A stretch of DNA of 64,000 bases from NCBI RefSeq assembly GCF_000745345.1, contig NZ_JQNR01000002.1, positions 124,001 to 188,000 on the forward strand, given 5' to 3'. This document shows positions 17,076 through 26,204 of the stretch, piece by piece. Origin of the DNA: Actinacidiphila yeochonensis CN732 (GTDB lineage Bacteria > Actinomycetota > Actinomycetes > Streptomycetales > Streptomycetaceae). How positions within the stretch are numbered: position 1 is the first letter of the stretch; each line of letters begins with the position of its first letter. The translations under genes were made by a program, and so were the position numbers. Below the pieces are notes generated by a model. That model was not told where the DNA came from. It saw only the letters and a program-made list of their open reading frames with translations, and did not search any database.

Positions 17076-17953
17076 GACCGGTCCTCCCTCATGAGCCGGT
17101 CCAGGGTCCGCCGGCCCCGGGCGGTGACCTCGGCGTCGCCGTTGTCCGGGCCCCAGGCCAGGCAGTTGACCGCATCCAGCGCGGTCAGGCAGCGCAGCGC
17201 GTGCCGCTCGGCGTCGGACAGCTCCCGCCCGTAGGACCGGAGGAACGCCGTCTCGCGGTCCGGATGGTCGGCCCACTGGGTGGTGGCGAGGATGACGAAG
17301 TCCTGGACACGGGCGGCGGGCCGGGACCGTTCGAAGTCGACGAGGGCGAGCCTCTGGGACCACAGCCAGTTCCTCGGCTGGTTGTCGCCGTGGATGTAGC
17401 CGACGGGCACCGGGCCGACGCGGCGAAGGCGCGCAGCGTGATCCCGGATCAGCTGCTGCTCGTCCTGGGCGAGCCGGGCCCCGGCGCGAGCCAGGTACTT
17501 CTCCGCTCCGTCAGCGGCGGCGGCCAGAGAGGCTTCGGCCTCCAGGCGGTCGCCGCGGTCGAGTTCACCCGCTTCGTGGAGCCGGGCGCAGAGCGCCCCG
17601 GCCTGCTGGTGCACGGTCCGCCACCCAGCGACATCCAGGCCGAGTTCCTTCACCGGGGCGCCGAGGACCGCGGTGAGCAGCAGGGCCAGGTCCTGGGCGC
17701 GGCTGTCGATGAGGTGGGGCGCCCGGGTGTGTCCGAGGGCGGGGACGATGTGACGGTAGGCCCGGCTCTCACGGGTGAAGAACTTCACCGAGGGCGACAC
17801 CTTCAGGTAGTGGTGCACCCCGCGTTCGCCCTCCAGGTCCCACACCCGGGAGCGATCCCAGTCGTGCGAGGCGTCGCGGACGGACACGACGGGGCCGATC
17901 CGTTGTTCCGCCCAGTGCTGCAGGGCCGCGGGCAGCGGCTTCGTCGGGCTCAT
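17072..17953 (-). CDS. APH-family phosphotransferase (kinase)
   Basis: This 293-aa aminoglycoside-phosphotransferase-like kinase has the catalytic loop YIHGDNQPRNWLW and the metal-binding LVDFERS, both intact. The N-lobe contains HHYLKVSPSVKFFTRESRAYRH. The ATG at 17951-17953 is chosen because GAGG stands eight bases upstream; a GTG nine bases earlier is possible. The family phosphorylates hydroxyls of antibiotics, sugars or choline-like molecules, so self-resistance or activation of an intermediate are equally plausible. Confidence 0.87.
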   Translation of the reverse strand: MSPTKPLPAALQHWAEQRIGPVVSVRDASHDWDRSRVWDLEGERGVHHYLKVSPSVKFFTRESRAYRHIVPALGHTRAPHLIDSRAQDLALLLTAVLGAPVKELGLDVAGWRTVHQQAGALCARLHEAGELDRGDRLEAEASLAAAADGAEKYLARAGARLAQDEQQLIRDHAARLRRVGPVPVGYIHGDNQPRNWLWSQRLALVDFERSRPAARVQDFVILATTQWADHPDRETAFLRSYGRELSDAERHALRCLTALDAVNCLAWGPDNGDAEVTARGRRTLDRLMREDRS

Positions 17954-18161
17954 CCGGCACACCTCGCGCCCGGGTGTGGGACGGCGGAGCGCCAGGGCAC
18001 ACCGCCATCAGGTTCGGTGCGGTCGGGGAACACGGTTCCTCCCGGTAGGGTGTGGGTCGCGTTGGTCGTCGGGGCGCCGGATCGGCCGACCAGGCCGGCG
18101 GATCGGCCACACCCGGCTGTTGGCGGCGGTCGGGGTCGGCTCAGGACTGCGGCGGCCGGGC

Positions 18162-20102
18162 TCAGGTCGGATCGGGTGCGCCGCCGGTGCGCTGCTCCAG
18201 TTCCCACAGGGTCCGGAAGAGCCCCGGTTCGCGGGTGAGCTGCGCGTACGTGCCTTCCTGGACGAGGCGGCCCTGGTCAAGGACGACGATCCGGTCGGCC
18301 ACGGCGACGTTGGCGAGGCGGTGAGTGATCAGAAGGATGGCGCGGTCCTTGGCCAGGTCCCGCAGGCCGGTGAAGACGTGGTGCTCGGCTCGGGCATCGA
18401 GGGCGGCCGTGGGCTCATCCATCACCAGCAGCTCGGCCTTCCGGTGAAAGGCCCTGGTCAGGATGACGCGTTGCCACTGCCCGCCGGACAGCTGGTGGCC
18501 GCCGAACCATTCGCTGGTCAGGAGGGTGTCGAGGCCGGAACGCAGAGCAGGCAGCATGTCCGCGGCTCCGGACGCCTCGCAGGCCGCCATGAGCGCGGCG
18601 TCGCTAGTATCGCCCTGCCCCAGGGTGACGTTGTCGCGCAGCGTCAGCGGCAGGTAGGTGAACCGCTGCGGTGCCACCGCCACGTGCTTCCACGCCTCCC
18701 ACGGCTCCAGCCGCGCGGTGGTCGTGTGGTCCCAGGCCACTTCCCCGGAGGTCGGCAGCAGCAGCCCGCAGATCAGCCGGGACAGCGTCGTCTTCCCCGA
18801 CCCGTTCTCCCCGACCAGCGCCACGATCTCCCCGCGCCGTACCTTCAGCGACACCCCGGCCAGGCTGTCCTTGTCCGCGCCGTCGTACCGGTAGGTGACG
18901 TCGCGGACCTCGAACCGTTCCGGCGGCGCCGGCAGCACCTCGGAGCCGCGCGAGGCCACCATCGCCTGACCGTGCGCGTTGTCGATGAAGTTCTGCCAGT
19001 CCTGCACGTACCAGCCGGTGCGCACCAGCCTCGCGCCTCCGTTGATGATGCCCCGCACCGAGCCGGTCGCCGTCTGCAGGGCGAAGACCGCGCCCCCGCC
19101 CGCCGCCAGGTCCATCCGGCCGGAGACCAGCAGCCACAGCAAGGTCGCCCAAACCGCCGCCGAGGCGACTCCGCCGGCCGCCGCACCGGCCAGGCCCATC
19201 CAGGCCCCGGTGTTCGCGGCCTCGCGCTCGGAGACGTTGACGGAGGCGGCCAGCCGCCGGTAGCGGCCGAGGAGGAACGGACCGGCGAGACAGGCCCGCA
19301 TCTCCTCGCTGGACTCCATGTAGGACATGTGCCAGCGCAGCTTGTGCAGCATCCGCCGGCGCCCCGACGTCTCCAGGCTCGCGAGGTACACCACGCGGGC
19401 CGCGCGCACGTACGCGGCGGCCTGCGGCAGGCACGCCAGCAGAAGCAGAGGAAGGAGAATCGGGTGGATCACGGTGAGGACGGTCGCGCCGGCGGCGAGG
19501 GTCGCCGTGGCGGCCAGCACGTCCTGGGCTTCCTCCACGAGGTCGGGAGTGACCTGCGCGCCGCGGTCGGCGATGTCGTACTGGTCGTTGTACCCCGGCT
19601 TGTTGTTCGCCGCGGCCTCGGCGCCGAGAGCCGCCTCGACCATGCTGACTTCCGCGGCCCGGGCGAGCACCGGCCGCAGACGCCCGGTCAGCCAGGTCAC
19701 CGTGACCCCCAGCAGGGCGCGCAGCCCGGCAGCCACCGCGATAACGGCCAGCTGCGGAGCCGCCTCCCGCAGCCGCTCGGTGATGTCGCCGGAGGCGATC
19801 AGCGCGCTCAGGGTCCCGGTCACGGCGAACAGGCCAAGCGCGGCCAGCACGCCGGTGCCGATCTGGCACGCGAGCAGCCCGGCCGTCGCGCCCCGGTCCA
19901 CCTGCCACGCCATCCGCAACGACCGGCGCACCAGCACGGGCAGGCGCCGCGCCATCGTGGTCGTCGTCATCTGCGCACCGGCCTGGAGCCGGGACTCGTC
20001 CCGGTACTGGAACTCCTCCTCCTGCGCCGCGCCCCCGCTGTCCGGAGGAGTCCCCTCCCCTTCGTTCGTGCTCGGCTGTGCTGCTGTGCTGCCCGAGGTC
20101 AA
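18162..20102 (-). CDS. ABC transporter, fused membrane and ATPase domains
   Basis: This 646-aa half-transporter has a six-helix type IV exporter membrane domain at residues about 60-370. The nucleotide-binding domain follows: Walker A GENGSGKTT near residue 437, signature QLSGGQWQRV, Walker B LLVMDEPTAALD and switch His in LLITHRLA. The proposed start is TTG 20100-20102 with AGGGGG six bases upstream; an ATG near 19970 is the alternative. The protein should work as a dimer. With no partner gene beside it, a homodimeric exporter of the cluster product is likely. Confidence 0.9.
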   Translation of the reverse strand: MTSGSTAAQPSTNEGEGTPPDSGGAAQEEEFQYRDESRLQAGAQMTTTTMARRLPVLVRRSLRMAWQVDRGATAGLLACQIGTGVLAALGLFAVTGTLSALIASGDITERLREAAPQLAVIAVAAGLRALLGVTVTWLTGRLRPVLARAAEVSMVEAALGAEAAANNKPGYNDQYDIADRGAQVTPDLVEEAQDVLAATATLAAGATVLTVIHPILLPLLLLACLPQAAAYVRAARVVYLASLETSGRRRMLHKLRWHMSYMESSEEMRACLAGPFLLGRYRRLAASVNVSEREAANTGAWMGLAGAAAGGVASAAVWATLLWLLVSGRMDLAAGGGAVFALQTATGSVRGIINGGARLVRTGWYVQDWQNFIDNAHGQAMVASRGSEVLPAPPERFEVRDVTYRYDGADKDSLAGVSLKVRRGEIVALVGENGSGKTTLSRLICGLLLPTSGEVAWDHTTTARLEPWEAWKHVAVAPQRFTYLPLTLRDNVTLGQGDTSDAALMAACEASGAADMLPALRSGLDTLLTSEWFGGHQLSGGQWQRVILTRAFHRKAELLVMDEPTAALDARAEHHVFTGLRDLAKDRAILLITHRLANVAVADRIVVLDQGRLVQEGTYAQLTREPGLFRTLWELEQRTGGAPDPT

Positions 20103-20470
20103 GTCGATCCCCCTGTCGGTCGGTCACGGCTGGTTCGCGAGGCTCAACGACATAGCCCGGATATCGAACACACGTTTTTCGGTCGGTCCTGAAGTCCCGG
20201 GATAGAGCGTTCGAGGAACCGTGGAAACAGCACCGACCCAGCTCTCGCAACGGCACTGCCACAAGAGGCGGTTGGCCGAATCGCCGAGGTTCCCAGGCGC
20301 CGTACGCCAGCGGGCGCGTTGGTGCGTATGGGGCCCGTCGGACTTGTAGAGTGCGGGGCTTCCGGTACGCCACGACCCTTGTGGAGCTGACTGTGCACGT
20401 GCTTGGTGGCCGCCCTCGAGCGGCCCATCTCGGCGGAACCCTCCTCGGGCCGAGCGGAGGGCGATGACCT
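20103..20470. promoter_or_regulatory. Intergenic divergent promoter region (368 bases)
   Basis: No gene or RNA is supported here. The region separates the minus-strand ABC transporter from a plus-strand Nudix gene, so it should carry both promoters. The only structure seen is a weak inverted repeat, CTCGGC (20429-20434) and GCCGAG (20449-20454), just before GGAGGG, the ribosome-binding site of the Nudix gene. Confidence 0.4.
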
Positions 20471-21031
20471 GTGGCGATCGCTGATTGCGACATCGCGGGA
20501 GTGCTCACCGCCTACCTTGAGCGCTACCCGCAAGAGGCCGGACAACTGGCCGAGCCTCTGCGGCTCCTGGCCGAAGGCCGGGGGGTCGCCTCGCGGCGGA
20601 CCTTCCCGATGCACGTCACCGCCGGCGCGCTGCTGGTCCGGGACCACGCCGAGGTCCTCCTGATCGAACACCTCGCGTACGGGATCACTTTGCAGCCAGG
20701 CGGTCATCTGGAGCCGACCGATACGACGCTGGTCGGCGCGGCGCTGCGGGAGCTGTCCGAGGAGACCGGCATCGACCCCGGACAGGTCGCCCTCGTCTCT
20801 GCGCACCCTGCCTATGTCGAGTTCGGCCAGGTGCCGGCCAGGCCCGCAAAGGGCGAGCCGGACCACTACCACCTGGATTTCGGCTATGTCTTCACGACGG
20901 CCGACGCCGAGGTCGGGCGTATCCAGGAGTCCGAGGTGACCGGCGCCGCCTGGTACCCGCTGGATCTCGCGGAGCGCCTCGTCGGGCCCCGGATCGCGCG
21001 GGCGGTCACCACATCGACCGGAATCAGGTAA
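20471..21031 (+). CDS. Nudix hydrolase, variant box
   Basis: This 186-aa protein has a Nudix-like segment at residues about 77-101 (GGHLEPTDTTLVGAALRELS, then EETGI). Relative to the strict consensus there is Asp instead of the first Glu and one extra residue before RE. This is a variant I associate with a common actinobacterial Nudix group and it still has the RExxEE metal ligands. The GTG start follows GGAGGG. It is the only plus-strand gene between 13 and 31 kb, so it is transcribed separately from the surrounding operons. Confidence 0.85.
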   Translation: MAIADCDIAGVLTAYLERYPQEAGQLAEPLRLLAEGRGVASRRTFPMHVTAGALLVRDHAEVLLIEHLAYGITLQPGGHLEPTDTTLVGAALRELSEETGIDPGQVALVSAHPAYVEFGQVPARPAKGEPDHYHLDFGYVFTTADAEVGRIQESEVTGAAWYPLDLAERLVGPRIARAVTTSTGIR

Positions 21032-21120
21032 CCCCTCTGCCACCGGGAGCTCTCGTGGCGGTCGGCTGACGGGCAGGGAACATGCCGTCGTAGAAGACGC
21101 CGGGGCAAGCGTGTTCGGCG

Positions 21121-21954
21121 TCATGCCTCTTCCGGCAGCTCGGCGACGATCACGAGCCAGCTCGTCACGGTGACGTCGTCTGGCTTGGTCTGGGCGGTGG
21201 CCTCGGCGAGGATCGCCATCTTCTGCTTGTAGGAGAGGGCACCCTCGGGGTGGGCGAAAACGGGAATGGAGAGCCAGGCCGCCCTCTCAGCGGTCGTGGT
21301 GTGCTGGCCGGTGACCTCCGCGGCGACAACGTGCAGCCCGGCATCGGCCAGCAGCCCGGTGATCATGGGGAGCGGGAGCTTCGGAGGGACGGCGGTCGTC
21401 GGCGGGACGATGCCGTAGTCCCGGGTGGCGATCTGCTCGACCAGTGCGCTGAGGGAGGGCGCGGTCGGCGGGGGCAGCGCGTCGGGGTGGGTGACGCCGG
21501 CGAAGGCGCCGCCGATGTTGAAGACGAACCGGCCTCCGGGCCGCAGTACACGGTGCACCGCAGTGATCACGGCGGCGACGTCCGTCTTCCACACCGCCGA
21601 GTTGCACACGACGGCATCCACGCTGCGTGCTGGGACATGGTCGGCCAAACCTTCGGCAGGGGCGTTGATCCAGGTCAGCCGGGGGTCGCTCAGGAGTCGG
21701 CGGCCGATGTTCTGCATGGCGGCGGAGCTGTCGAGGGAGACGACGGTGGCGTCGGGCGGCGCCAGGGCGAGGATCGCCTCGGCCGTCGTACCGGTGCCGC
21801 CGCACAGGTCGACGATCACACGGCTGCGGGTGAGGCCGGCACGCGCGGCCAGATCGCGGCTGGAGGCGCTGTACATGGGGTAGGCCCGGGTGAAGGCGGC
21901 GTAGGTCTCGGCGGTGGTGTCGTCGTCCCAGCCGGTGAGGGCGTCGTACTCCAA
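21121..21954 (-). CDS. SAM-dependent methyltransferase
   Basis: This 277-aa class I methyltransferase shows motif I VIVDLCGGTGTTAEAIL, motif II VVSLDSSAAMQ, AVVCNSAVWKTD and LRPGGRFVFNIGG. The C-terminal half (LADAGLHVVAAEVTG...SYKQKMAILAE) is typical of small-molecule methyltransferases. A TTG at 21952-21954 is proposed as start because GAGG precedes it by six bases; an in-frame GTG at 21987 is the alternative. It stands alone between a Nudix gene and a DsbA-like gene. Confidence 0.82.
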   Translation of the reverse strand: MEYDALTGWDDDTTAETYAAFTRAYPMYSASSRDLAARAGLTRSRVIVDLCGGTGTTAEAILALAPPDATVVSLDSSAAMQNIGRRLLSDPRLTWINAPAEGLADHVPARSVDAVVCNSAVWKTDVAAVITAVHRVLRPGGRFVFNIGGAFAGVTHPDALPPPTAPSLSALVEQIATRDYGIVPPTTAVPPKLPLPMITGLLADAGLHVVAAEVTGQHTTTAERAAWLSIPVFAHPEGALSYKQKMAILAEATAQTKPDDVTVTSWLVIVAELPEEA

Positions 21955-22100
21955 CGGGTTCCTCGTTCTCCTGGTCGGGTGCCGCACGTGGCGGGCGTGG
22001 AGTGATCTGGATCCGCTCGAACCGATCCGAACCGAACCGAACCGGCGGTGCGGGGCCGGGTGTTCTGCGTGTCCTTGGAGCCGGTCGGGTCGCGGTGGGC

Positions 22101-22742
22101 TCAGTCGAAGGACGGCTTGACGTTGCGGCTCCGCTTGAGCTCGAAGAAGCCGTCCGTCGCCGCGACCAACGCCAGGCCGTCCCAGAGCTGTCCGGCGGCT
22201 TCGCCGCGGGGGGCCGGAGTGATGACGGGACCGAACAGGGTCGTGCCGGCGATCCGCAGGACGGGGGTCCCGACGTCGAGGCCGACCTCGTCGAACGCCT
22301 CGTGGTGCGAGTCCTTGATGCGCTGGTCGAACTCCGTGCTGGAGGCCGCCGCGGCCAGCGAAGCCGGCAGCCCGGCCTCCGCCAGGGCTTCGGTAATGAC
22401 GGTGGGGTCCTCGCGGCGCCGCTGGTTGTGCAGCCGGGTGCCGATGGCCGTGTACAGCGGCCCCAGCACGGGGCGGCCGGCGTGTTCGGCGGCGGCGGCG
22501 CAGACCCGCACCGACCCCCAGGCCGTGTTCATCAGCTCCCGGTAGTCCTCGCTGATGCCCTTGCCGCCCCGCTGGTCGAGGTTGAGGTAGGCGAGCGACA
22601 TGATCCGCCAGTCGGCGCGCACCGGCCGAACCTGCTCGACTTCCAGGAGCCAGCGGGAGGTGATCCAGGCCCAGGGGCACAGCGGATCGAACCAGAACGG
22701 GACCTGGACCTCGTCGCCGCGGGTCTCTTCGGTGATCGTCAT
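22101..22742 (-). CDS. DsbA-family mycothiol-type oxidoreductase, monothiol variant
   Basis: This 213-aa thioredoxin-fold protein is close in layout to the mycobacterial mycothiol-dependent nitroreductase/disulfide reductase Rv2466c: WFDPLCPWAWITSRWLLEV near residues 17-35, MSLAYLN, MNTAWGSVRV, a TPVLRIAG cis-Pro region and a C-terminal FFELKR. In the family I know, the active site is CPWC. Here the second Cys is Ala (CPWA), so only a monothiol mechanism or mycothiol-adduct chemistry is possible. It could be a redox enzyme or a thiol transferase of the pathway. Confidence 0.82.
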   Translation of the reverse strand: MTITEETRGDEVQVPFWFDPLCPWAWITSRWLLEVEQVRPVRADWRIMSLAYLNLDQRGGKGISEDYRELMNTAWGSVRVCAAAAEHAGRPVLGPLYTAIGTRLHNQRRREDPTVITEALAEAGLPASLAAAASSTEFDQRIKDSHHEAFDEVGLDVGTPVLRIAGTTLFGPVITPAPRGEAAGQLWDGLALVAATDGFFELKRSRNVKPSFD

Positions 22743-22799
22743 GATGCGTACCGTCCAATCTGCGAGTGGCACTGCATGGCTCGTCGTCGGGCGGATGGA

Positions 22800-23477
22800 C
22801 TAGATGTTGAAGAGCCCGCCCTGGACTGGGATGTTGCTCTTGGCGGTGCGCCCCGCCACCTTCACCAGGGCGGCGAGGTCGGCGAGCTGCGCGGCGTCGT
22901 CTGCAGCACCGAGGAGGCGGAGGAACACCTGCGCGGTGACGTCGACGTCGGCGTAGGCCCGGTGGCGGGCGGCCGGCTGCGCGATGGCGAAGTGCGCAAG
23001 CAGGGTGTCGAGTTTGTAGTTCGCCAGGCCCGGGATGAGGTACTTGGCGAGGGGGATGGTGTCGAGGAAGTCGACACGGGACAGGGCCGGGCAGTGCTCT
23101 CGGGCGTTGTGGATGACGTTCGCCTCGGTCGCGGCGTGCTGCGCCACCAGCAGGTACCGGCCGCCAGGGGTGAAGCGCCGGTCCAGGGCGCCCATGACGT
23201 GCGCCACGTCCGGGGCGCCTGCCAGTTCGGCCGCTGTCAGGCCGGTCTGGGCCGTGTCAGCCGGTGTCACCGGGGCGAACGCGGGCGGCCGGATGAGGGA
23301 GGTGCTCCGGCCCGCCTCCGTCCACGCACCGTCCGGGCAGCGCAGGGCGAGAGCGGCGACTTCGATGGGCTGCGCCGGGTAGCCCGTCGGCGTCGTCGTC
23401 TCGAAGTCGATGACCACGAACGTCGTTGCCCGGAAGTCAGGGTCGTCGGTCAAACTGCCCATAAGTTCGCCGTTCAT
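22800..23477 (-). CDS. DEDDh-type 3'-5' exonuclease
   Basis: This 225-aa protein belongs to the DnaQ/RNase T exonuclease superfamily. Motif ExoI is VVIDFETT (about 21-28) and motif III is HRAYADVDVTAQVF, with the His-Asp pair five residues apart as in DEDDh enzymes. The ExoII region VAQHAATEANVI has Glu where most have Asp. No good ribosome-binding site precedes the ATG. The role here is unclear: general nucleotide salvage, DNA repair, or degradation of RNA or DNA containing an unusual base. Confidence 0.82.
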   Translation of the reverse strand: MNGELMGSLTDDPDFRATTFVVIDFETTTPTGYPAQPIEVAALALRCPDGAWTEAGRSTSLIRPPAFAPVTPADTAQTGLTAAELAGAPDVAHVMGALDRRFTPGGRYLLVAQHAATEANVIHNAREHCPALSRVDFLDTIPLAKYLIPGLANYKLDTLLAHFAIAQPAARHRAYADVDVTAQVFLRLLGAADDAAQLADLAALVKVAGRTAKSNIPVQGGLFNI

Positions 23478-23556
23478 CTAGGTTGGGTGGCACCGCTGGC
23501 GCGCGCCCTGCTCATCGAGGAGAGCACGTGCCAGCGCCTGCCCGGGTGGGTTCTCG

Positions 23557-24522
23557 TCAGTGCCCGATGAGCCGGACCACGGCCGCCGTGGCCGCGGGCA
23601 GATCCGGCGCGTTCCAGAGGCGCTCGCCGGTCCAGGTCTCGCTCAGGGACCGGTAGAGGTCGGACATCACCGACAGAAACTCGTCTGGCAGGGGGGTGGG
23701 AGTGGGCCACCGGTGCCGGGGCACGCCTTCAGCGATCAGCTGGTTGACGGGGACTTCGAGCCCGTTGTTGACGTACCAGTTCCGCAGGACCTGCTTGCCG
23801 CAGTGCACGCCGTCGAAGAGCAGGCGGCTCTCGTCGGGCGTGCCGGGGCTGTCGGCGAGCACGAGGCCGCCGTCGGCCGCCACCACGAATTCGAGTTTCC
23901 CGTCGCAGTGCCGCAGGCCCACCGTGCGCGCGTGTTCGGTCAGCACGCGGTTGACTGTGACGGTGGTGTCGAGCAGGGCTTGGAACCGGTCGTCGTCCAG
24001 GCCCGTGAGGCGTTGGGCTTGTGCCGCGTCGATGTACTGGTTGACGTCGTCCAGCATGGTCGCGAACTCGAGGAGCGGGTCCTTCAGTTCCTCCCCGACC
24101 GCGGGGAGGGAGCTGAGTCCGGCCTGGGCCGGGGTGAGGGTGCCGGCTGCGAGACGGCGGTGGACGGAGCTGCCCTGCGGGAGTTCGGTGCGGACAAGGA
24201 CCTGCACGGGGAGCAGGGTGTTGCGGACGTCGGGGGCCAGGGGCACGGCGTCCGGGGCGGGTAGGCGGGCGAGATCGAACTCGATGTGGCGGGGGGCGGT
24301 GAACCGGCGGAAGTGGGTTCGCACGCCGGCCGCCTCCAGCAGGGCGAAGTTGAAGGCGGCCATGCGGGCGATGGCCTCGCCCTTGCCGGGGATCAGGTCC
24401 GGCATCCGGCCGTAGTGGAACACCGTGTAGGCGTCGGTGTACTCGAAGATCCCGACGCCCGCACTGGATTGCGTGACAGGGGTGGCGACCTTCAGGTTCT
24501 TGGTCGAGTGGAGGACGGGCAT
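23557..24522 (-). CDS. SAICAR synthetase (PurC)-like enzyme
   Basis: This 321-aa protein has recognisable PurC features: STKNL at the N-terminus, GIFEYTDAYTVF, DLIPGKGEAIARM, an N-lobe LVRTELPQGSSV, and HCDGKLEF...LADSPGTPDESR. PurC couples an aminoimidazole carboxylate nucleotide to Asp using ATP. PurC homologues also occur in nucleoside-antibiotic clusters such as pentostatin/coformycin, where they act on purine-like intermediates. AGGAG lies four bases before the second of two adjacent ATGs, which I take as start. With HisA/HisF-like genes in the same window, it argues for a product built on an imidazole-nucleotide scaffold. Confidence 0.82.
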   Translation of the reverse strand: MPVLHSTKNLKVATPVTQSSAGVGIFEYTDAYTVFHYGRMPDLIPGKGEAIARMAAFNFALLEAAGVRTHFRRFTAPRHIEFDLARLPAPDAVPLAPDVRNTLLPVQVLVRTELPQGSSVHRRLAAGTLTPAQAGLSSLPAVGEELKDPLLEFATMLDDVNQYIDAAQAQRLTGLDDDRFQALLDTTVTVNRVLTEHARTVGLRHCDGKLEFVVAADGGLVLADSPGTPDESRLLFDGVHCGKQVLRNWYVNNGLEVPVNQLIAEGVPRHRWPTPTPLPDEFLSVMSDLYRSLSETWTGERLWNAPDLPAATAAVVRLIGH

Positions 24523-24553
24523 CATGCTCCTCTGCTGCGACGGCCGGGAGCCG

Positions 24554-25351
24554 TCACCGGTCGGAATCGGCGGTGGACGGCGCGGGGACCGATGCGGGGC
24601 CGCTTTGGGTGGCCGCCCGGCGGGCAGCAGCCAGCCCGAGCGCGCAGCCGGGCGGCATCGGAACTCCGGCTCGTGACAGCAGACCCGTGGTGTCTTCGCC
24701 GCTATCGCCGGTGGGGGCCAGGTGGCCGTCGACCACCCTGAGCACGTGCATGCCGGCGGCGAGCGCGGAGGCGATGCCGTCCGGGGCGTCTTCCACGGCG
24801 AGGCAGCGCTCCGGCGGGACGCCGATGCGGCGGGCGGCCTCCAGGAACAGGTCGGGGGCGGGCTTGCCGCGTGCGGCGTCCTCCCGGGTGACGACAGCTT
24901 CGAACTGGGGGGCCAAACCCAGGGCCTCGATCCCGGGATGGACGAGGATGCGGCTGGCCGCCGACGCCACGGCGCAGGGCAGCCCGGCTTCGCGCGCCGC
25001 GTTCAGGAGCGCGACGCTGCACGCGATGGGGGCGATGGTGTTCATGTGGGCCAGGAGGTGGGCGCGGCTACGGCCGATGATCTCGTCGTGGGGCAGCTGC
25101 CGTGCGCCCGGCAGCGCGGCGAGCAGGTCGTGGATGGACAGGCCGAAGCGTCGGCGGTACCAGTCCGTGTCCAGGTCGAGCCCGTACGGCTGGAGTGCCG
25201 CCCGCAGCGACTGCTCCTGGTTGGCCGTCGTGTCGGCGAGGGTTCCGTCGAAGTCGAAGATCACGGCCAGGATGCCGTCGGGGATGGCCGGCGAGCAGCT
25301 CGCGCCGAGGGCAGGGTTCGGGCTGCTCGGTACAAGGGTCCTCTTGTTCAT
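24554..25351 (-). CDS. HAD-family hydrolase, beta-phosphoglucomutase type
   Basis: This 265-aa HAD phosphatase has the nucleophile motif AVIFDFDGTLADT, motif II VASAAS, Lys in ARGKPAPDLF and acidic motif CLAVEDAPDGIASALAAGM. It belongs to the subgroup of beta-PGM and sugar-phosphate phosphatases. The C-terminus is an Ala/Pro-rich tail. The ATG overlaps the upstream kinase stop (ATGA). Dephosphorylation of a sugar or nucleotide intermediate is likely. Confidence 0.88.
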   Translation of the reverse strand: MNKRTLVPSSPNPALGASCSPAIPDGILAVIFDFDGTLADTTANQEQSLRAALQPYGLDLDTDWYRRRFGLSIHDLLAALPGARQLPHDEIIGRSRAHLLAHMNTIAPIACSVALLNAAREAGLPCAVASAASRILVHPGIEALGLAPQFEAVVTREDAARGKPAPDLFLEAARRIGVPPERCLAVEDAPDGIASALAAGMHVLRVVDGHLAPTGDSGEDTTGLLSRAGVPMPPGCALGLAAARRAATQSGPASVPAPSTADSDR

Positions 25352-26118
25352 GTCGGCACCACTTCCGCGCGCTGTCCGCAGCACATGCACGGCGCCCCCT
25401 CGCCCGCCCACGGCTCACGCAGGCAGTCCAGGCCGGACCCCGCGCCGCCGATCCAGTCACGGATCTGCGCGGCGGCCTCGTACTCGTCGATGACGCGCCG
25501 GTCGATGACGCGGTAGCGGGCCGGGTCGGTGGCGGCGACCTGTTCGAACAGCGCGCACGCCCGGCGCATGAATGTGGCCTGCTCGGGGGTGAAGACCCGC
25601 CGGTCGCGACGCTGCGCGCGCACCAGCGCCTGGTCGGCGTCGTCGGTGACCAGGATCGTGAGATCGGGCAGCGGCCGGTAGAAGGAGGCGAGGTCGAGCA
25701 AGGCCAGGGCCGTCTCCAGAGCTTGGTCCGGGCGATCGGGGTGCAGCAGCAGTGCCTGGCACACCGCCGTGGTGTCGACGCTGCGGCCTTCGACGACCGT
25801 GCGCCCACCGGCCAGGTCGGGGAGCAGGGTGTCGAGGTCATGGCGCTTGATGGCCATCAGGAGGAGAGCCTCGGCCATGGGGGTGCCGCCGCGGAGGAAC
25901 GGGTCGCCGGTGCTGGCCGCGCGCAGCGCCTGGAGCAGGGCTTCGCCCAGTCCGGGGCGTCCGTTCGCCCGCTGGGAGAACTCGTCCAGCATCAACGGCT
26001 TCTGGTCGAGGGCTTCGACGGCGCGGTTGGTCAGGTAGGTCTTGCCGACGCCGTTGAGTCCTTCGGCGGAGATCAGCGGGCCGCGCGTGCACGCGTGGCG
26101 TACCGGGGTGATCGTCAC
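25348..26118 (-). CDS. P-loop kinase, thymidylate-kinase-like
   Basis: This 256-aa P-loop NTPase has Walker A ISAEGLNGVGKTYL near residues 15-28, VVEGRSVDTTAVCQALLL (a DRY-like region of dTMP kinases) and a late ALVRAQRRDRR lid. The C-terminus has CMCCGQ. GTG 26116-26118 is chosen because AAAGGA lies nine bases upstream; a GTG at 26208 overlapping the aminotransferase stop would add a 30-residue tail. A paralogue lies at 28335-29102. It probably phosphorylates a nucleotide-like intermediate. Confidence 0.8.
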   Translation of the reverse strand: MTITPVRHACTRGPLISAEGLNGVGKTYLTNRAVEALDQKPLMLDEFSQRANGRPGLGEALLQALRAASTGDPFLRGGTPMAEALLLMAIKRHDLDTLLPDLAGGRTVVEGRSVDTTAVCQALLLHPDRPDQALETALALLDLASFYRPLPDLTILVTDDADQALVRAQRRDRRVFTPEQATFMRRACALFEQVAATDPARYRVIDRRVIDEYEAAAQIRDWIGGAGSGLDCLREPWAGEGAPCMCCGQRAEVVPT

Positions 26119-26204
26119 GGGCGGGAATCCTTTCGGAGACGAGGACAGGGCGCCGGAGCGGCATGCGCGGACGGGTCCGGCGGTACCGGCTTCCCGGTCG
26201 GCGG

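Noticed and set aside
18108..18161. Promoter or RNA between the APH kinase and the ABC transporter
   Set aside because: The short GC-rich stretch upstream of the kinase start shows no clear -10/-35 pair or stable hairpin that could be called by eye.
20103..20470. tRNA or small RNA gene in the 368-base gap
   Set aside because: No cloverleaf, T-loop consensus (GGTTCGAATCC-like) or terminator hairpin with a U-run could be found.
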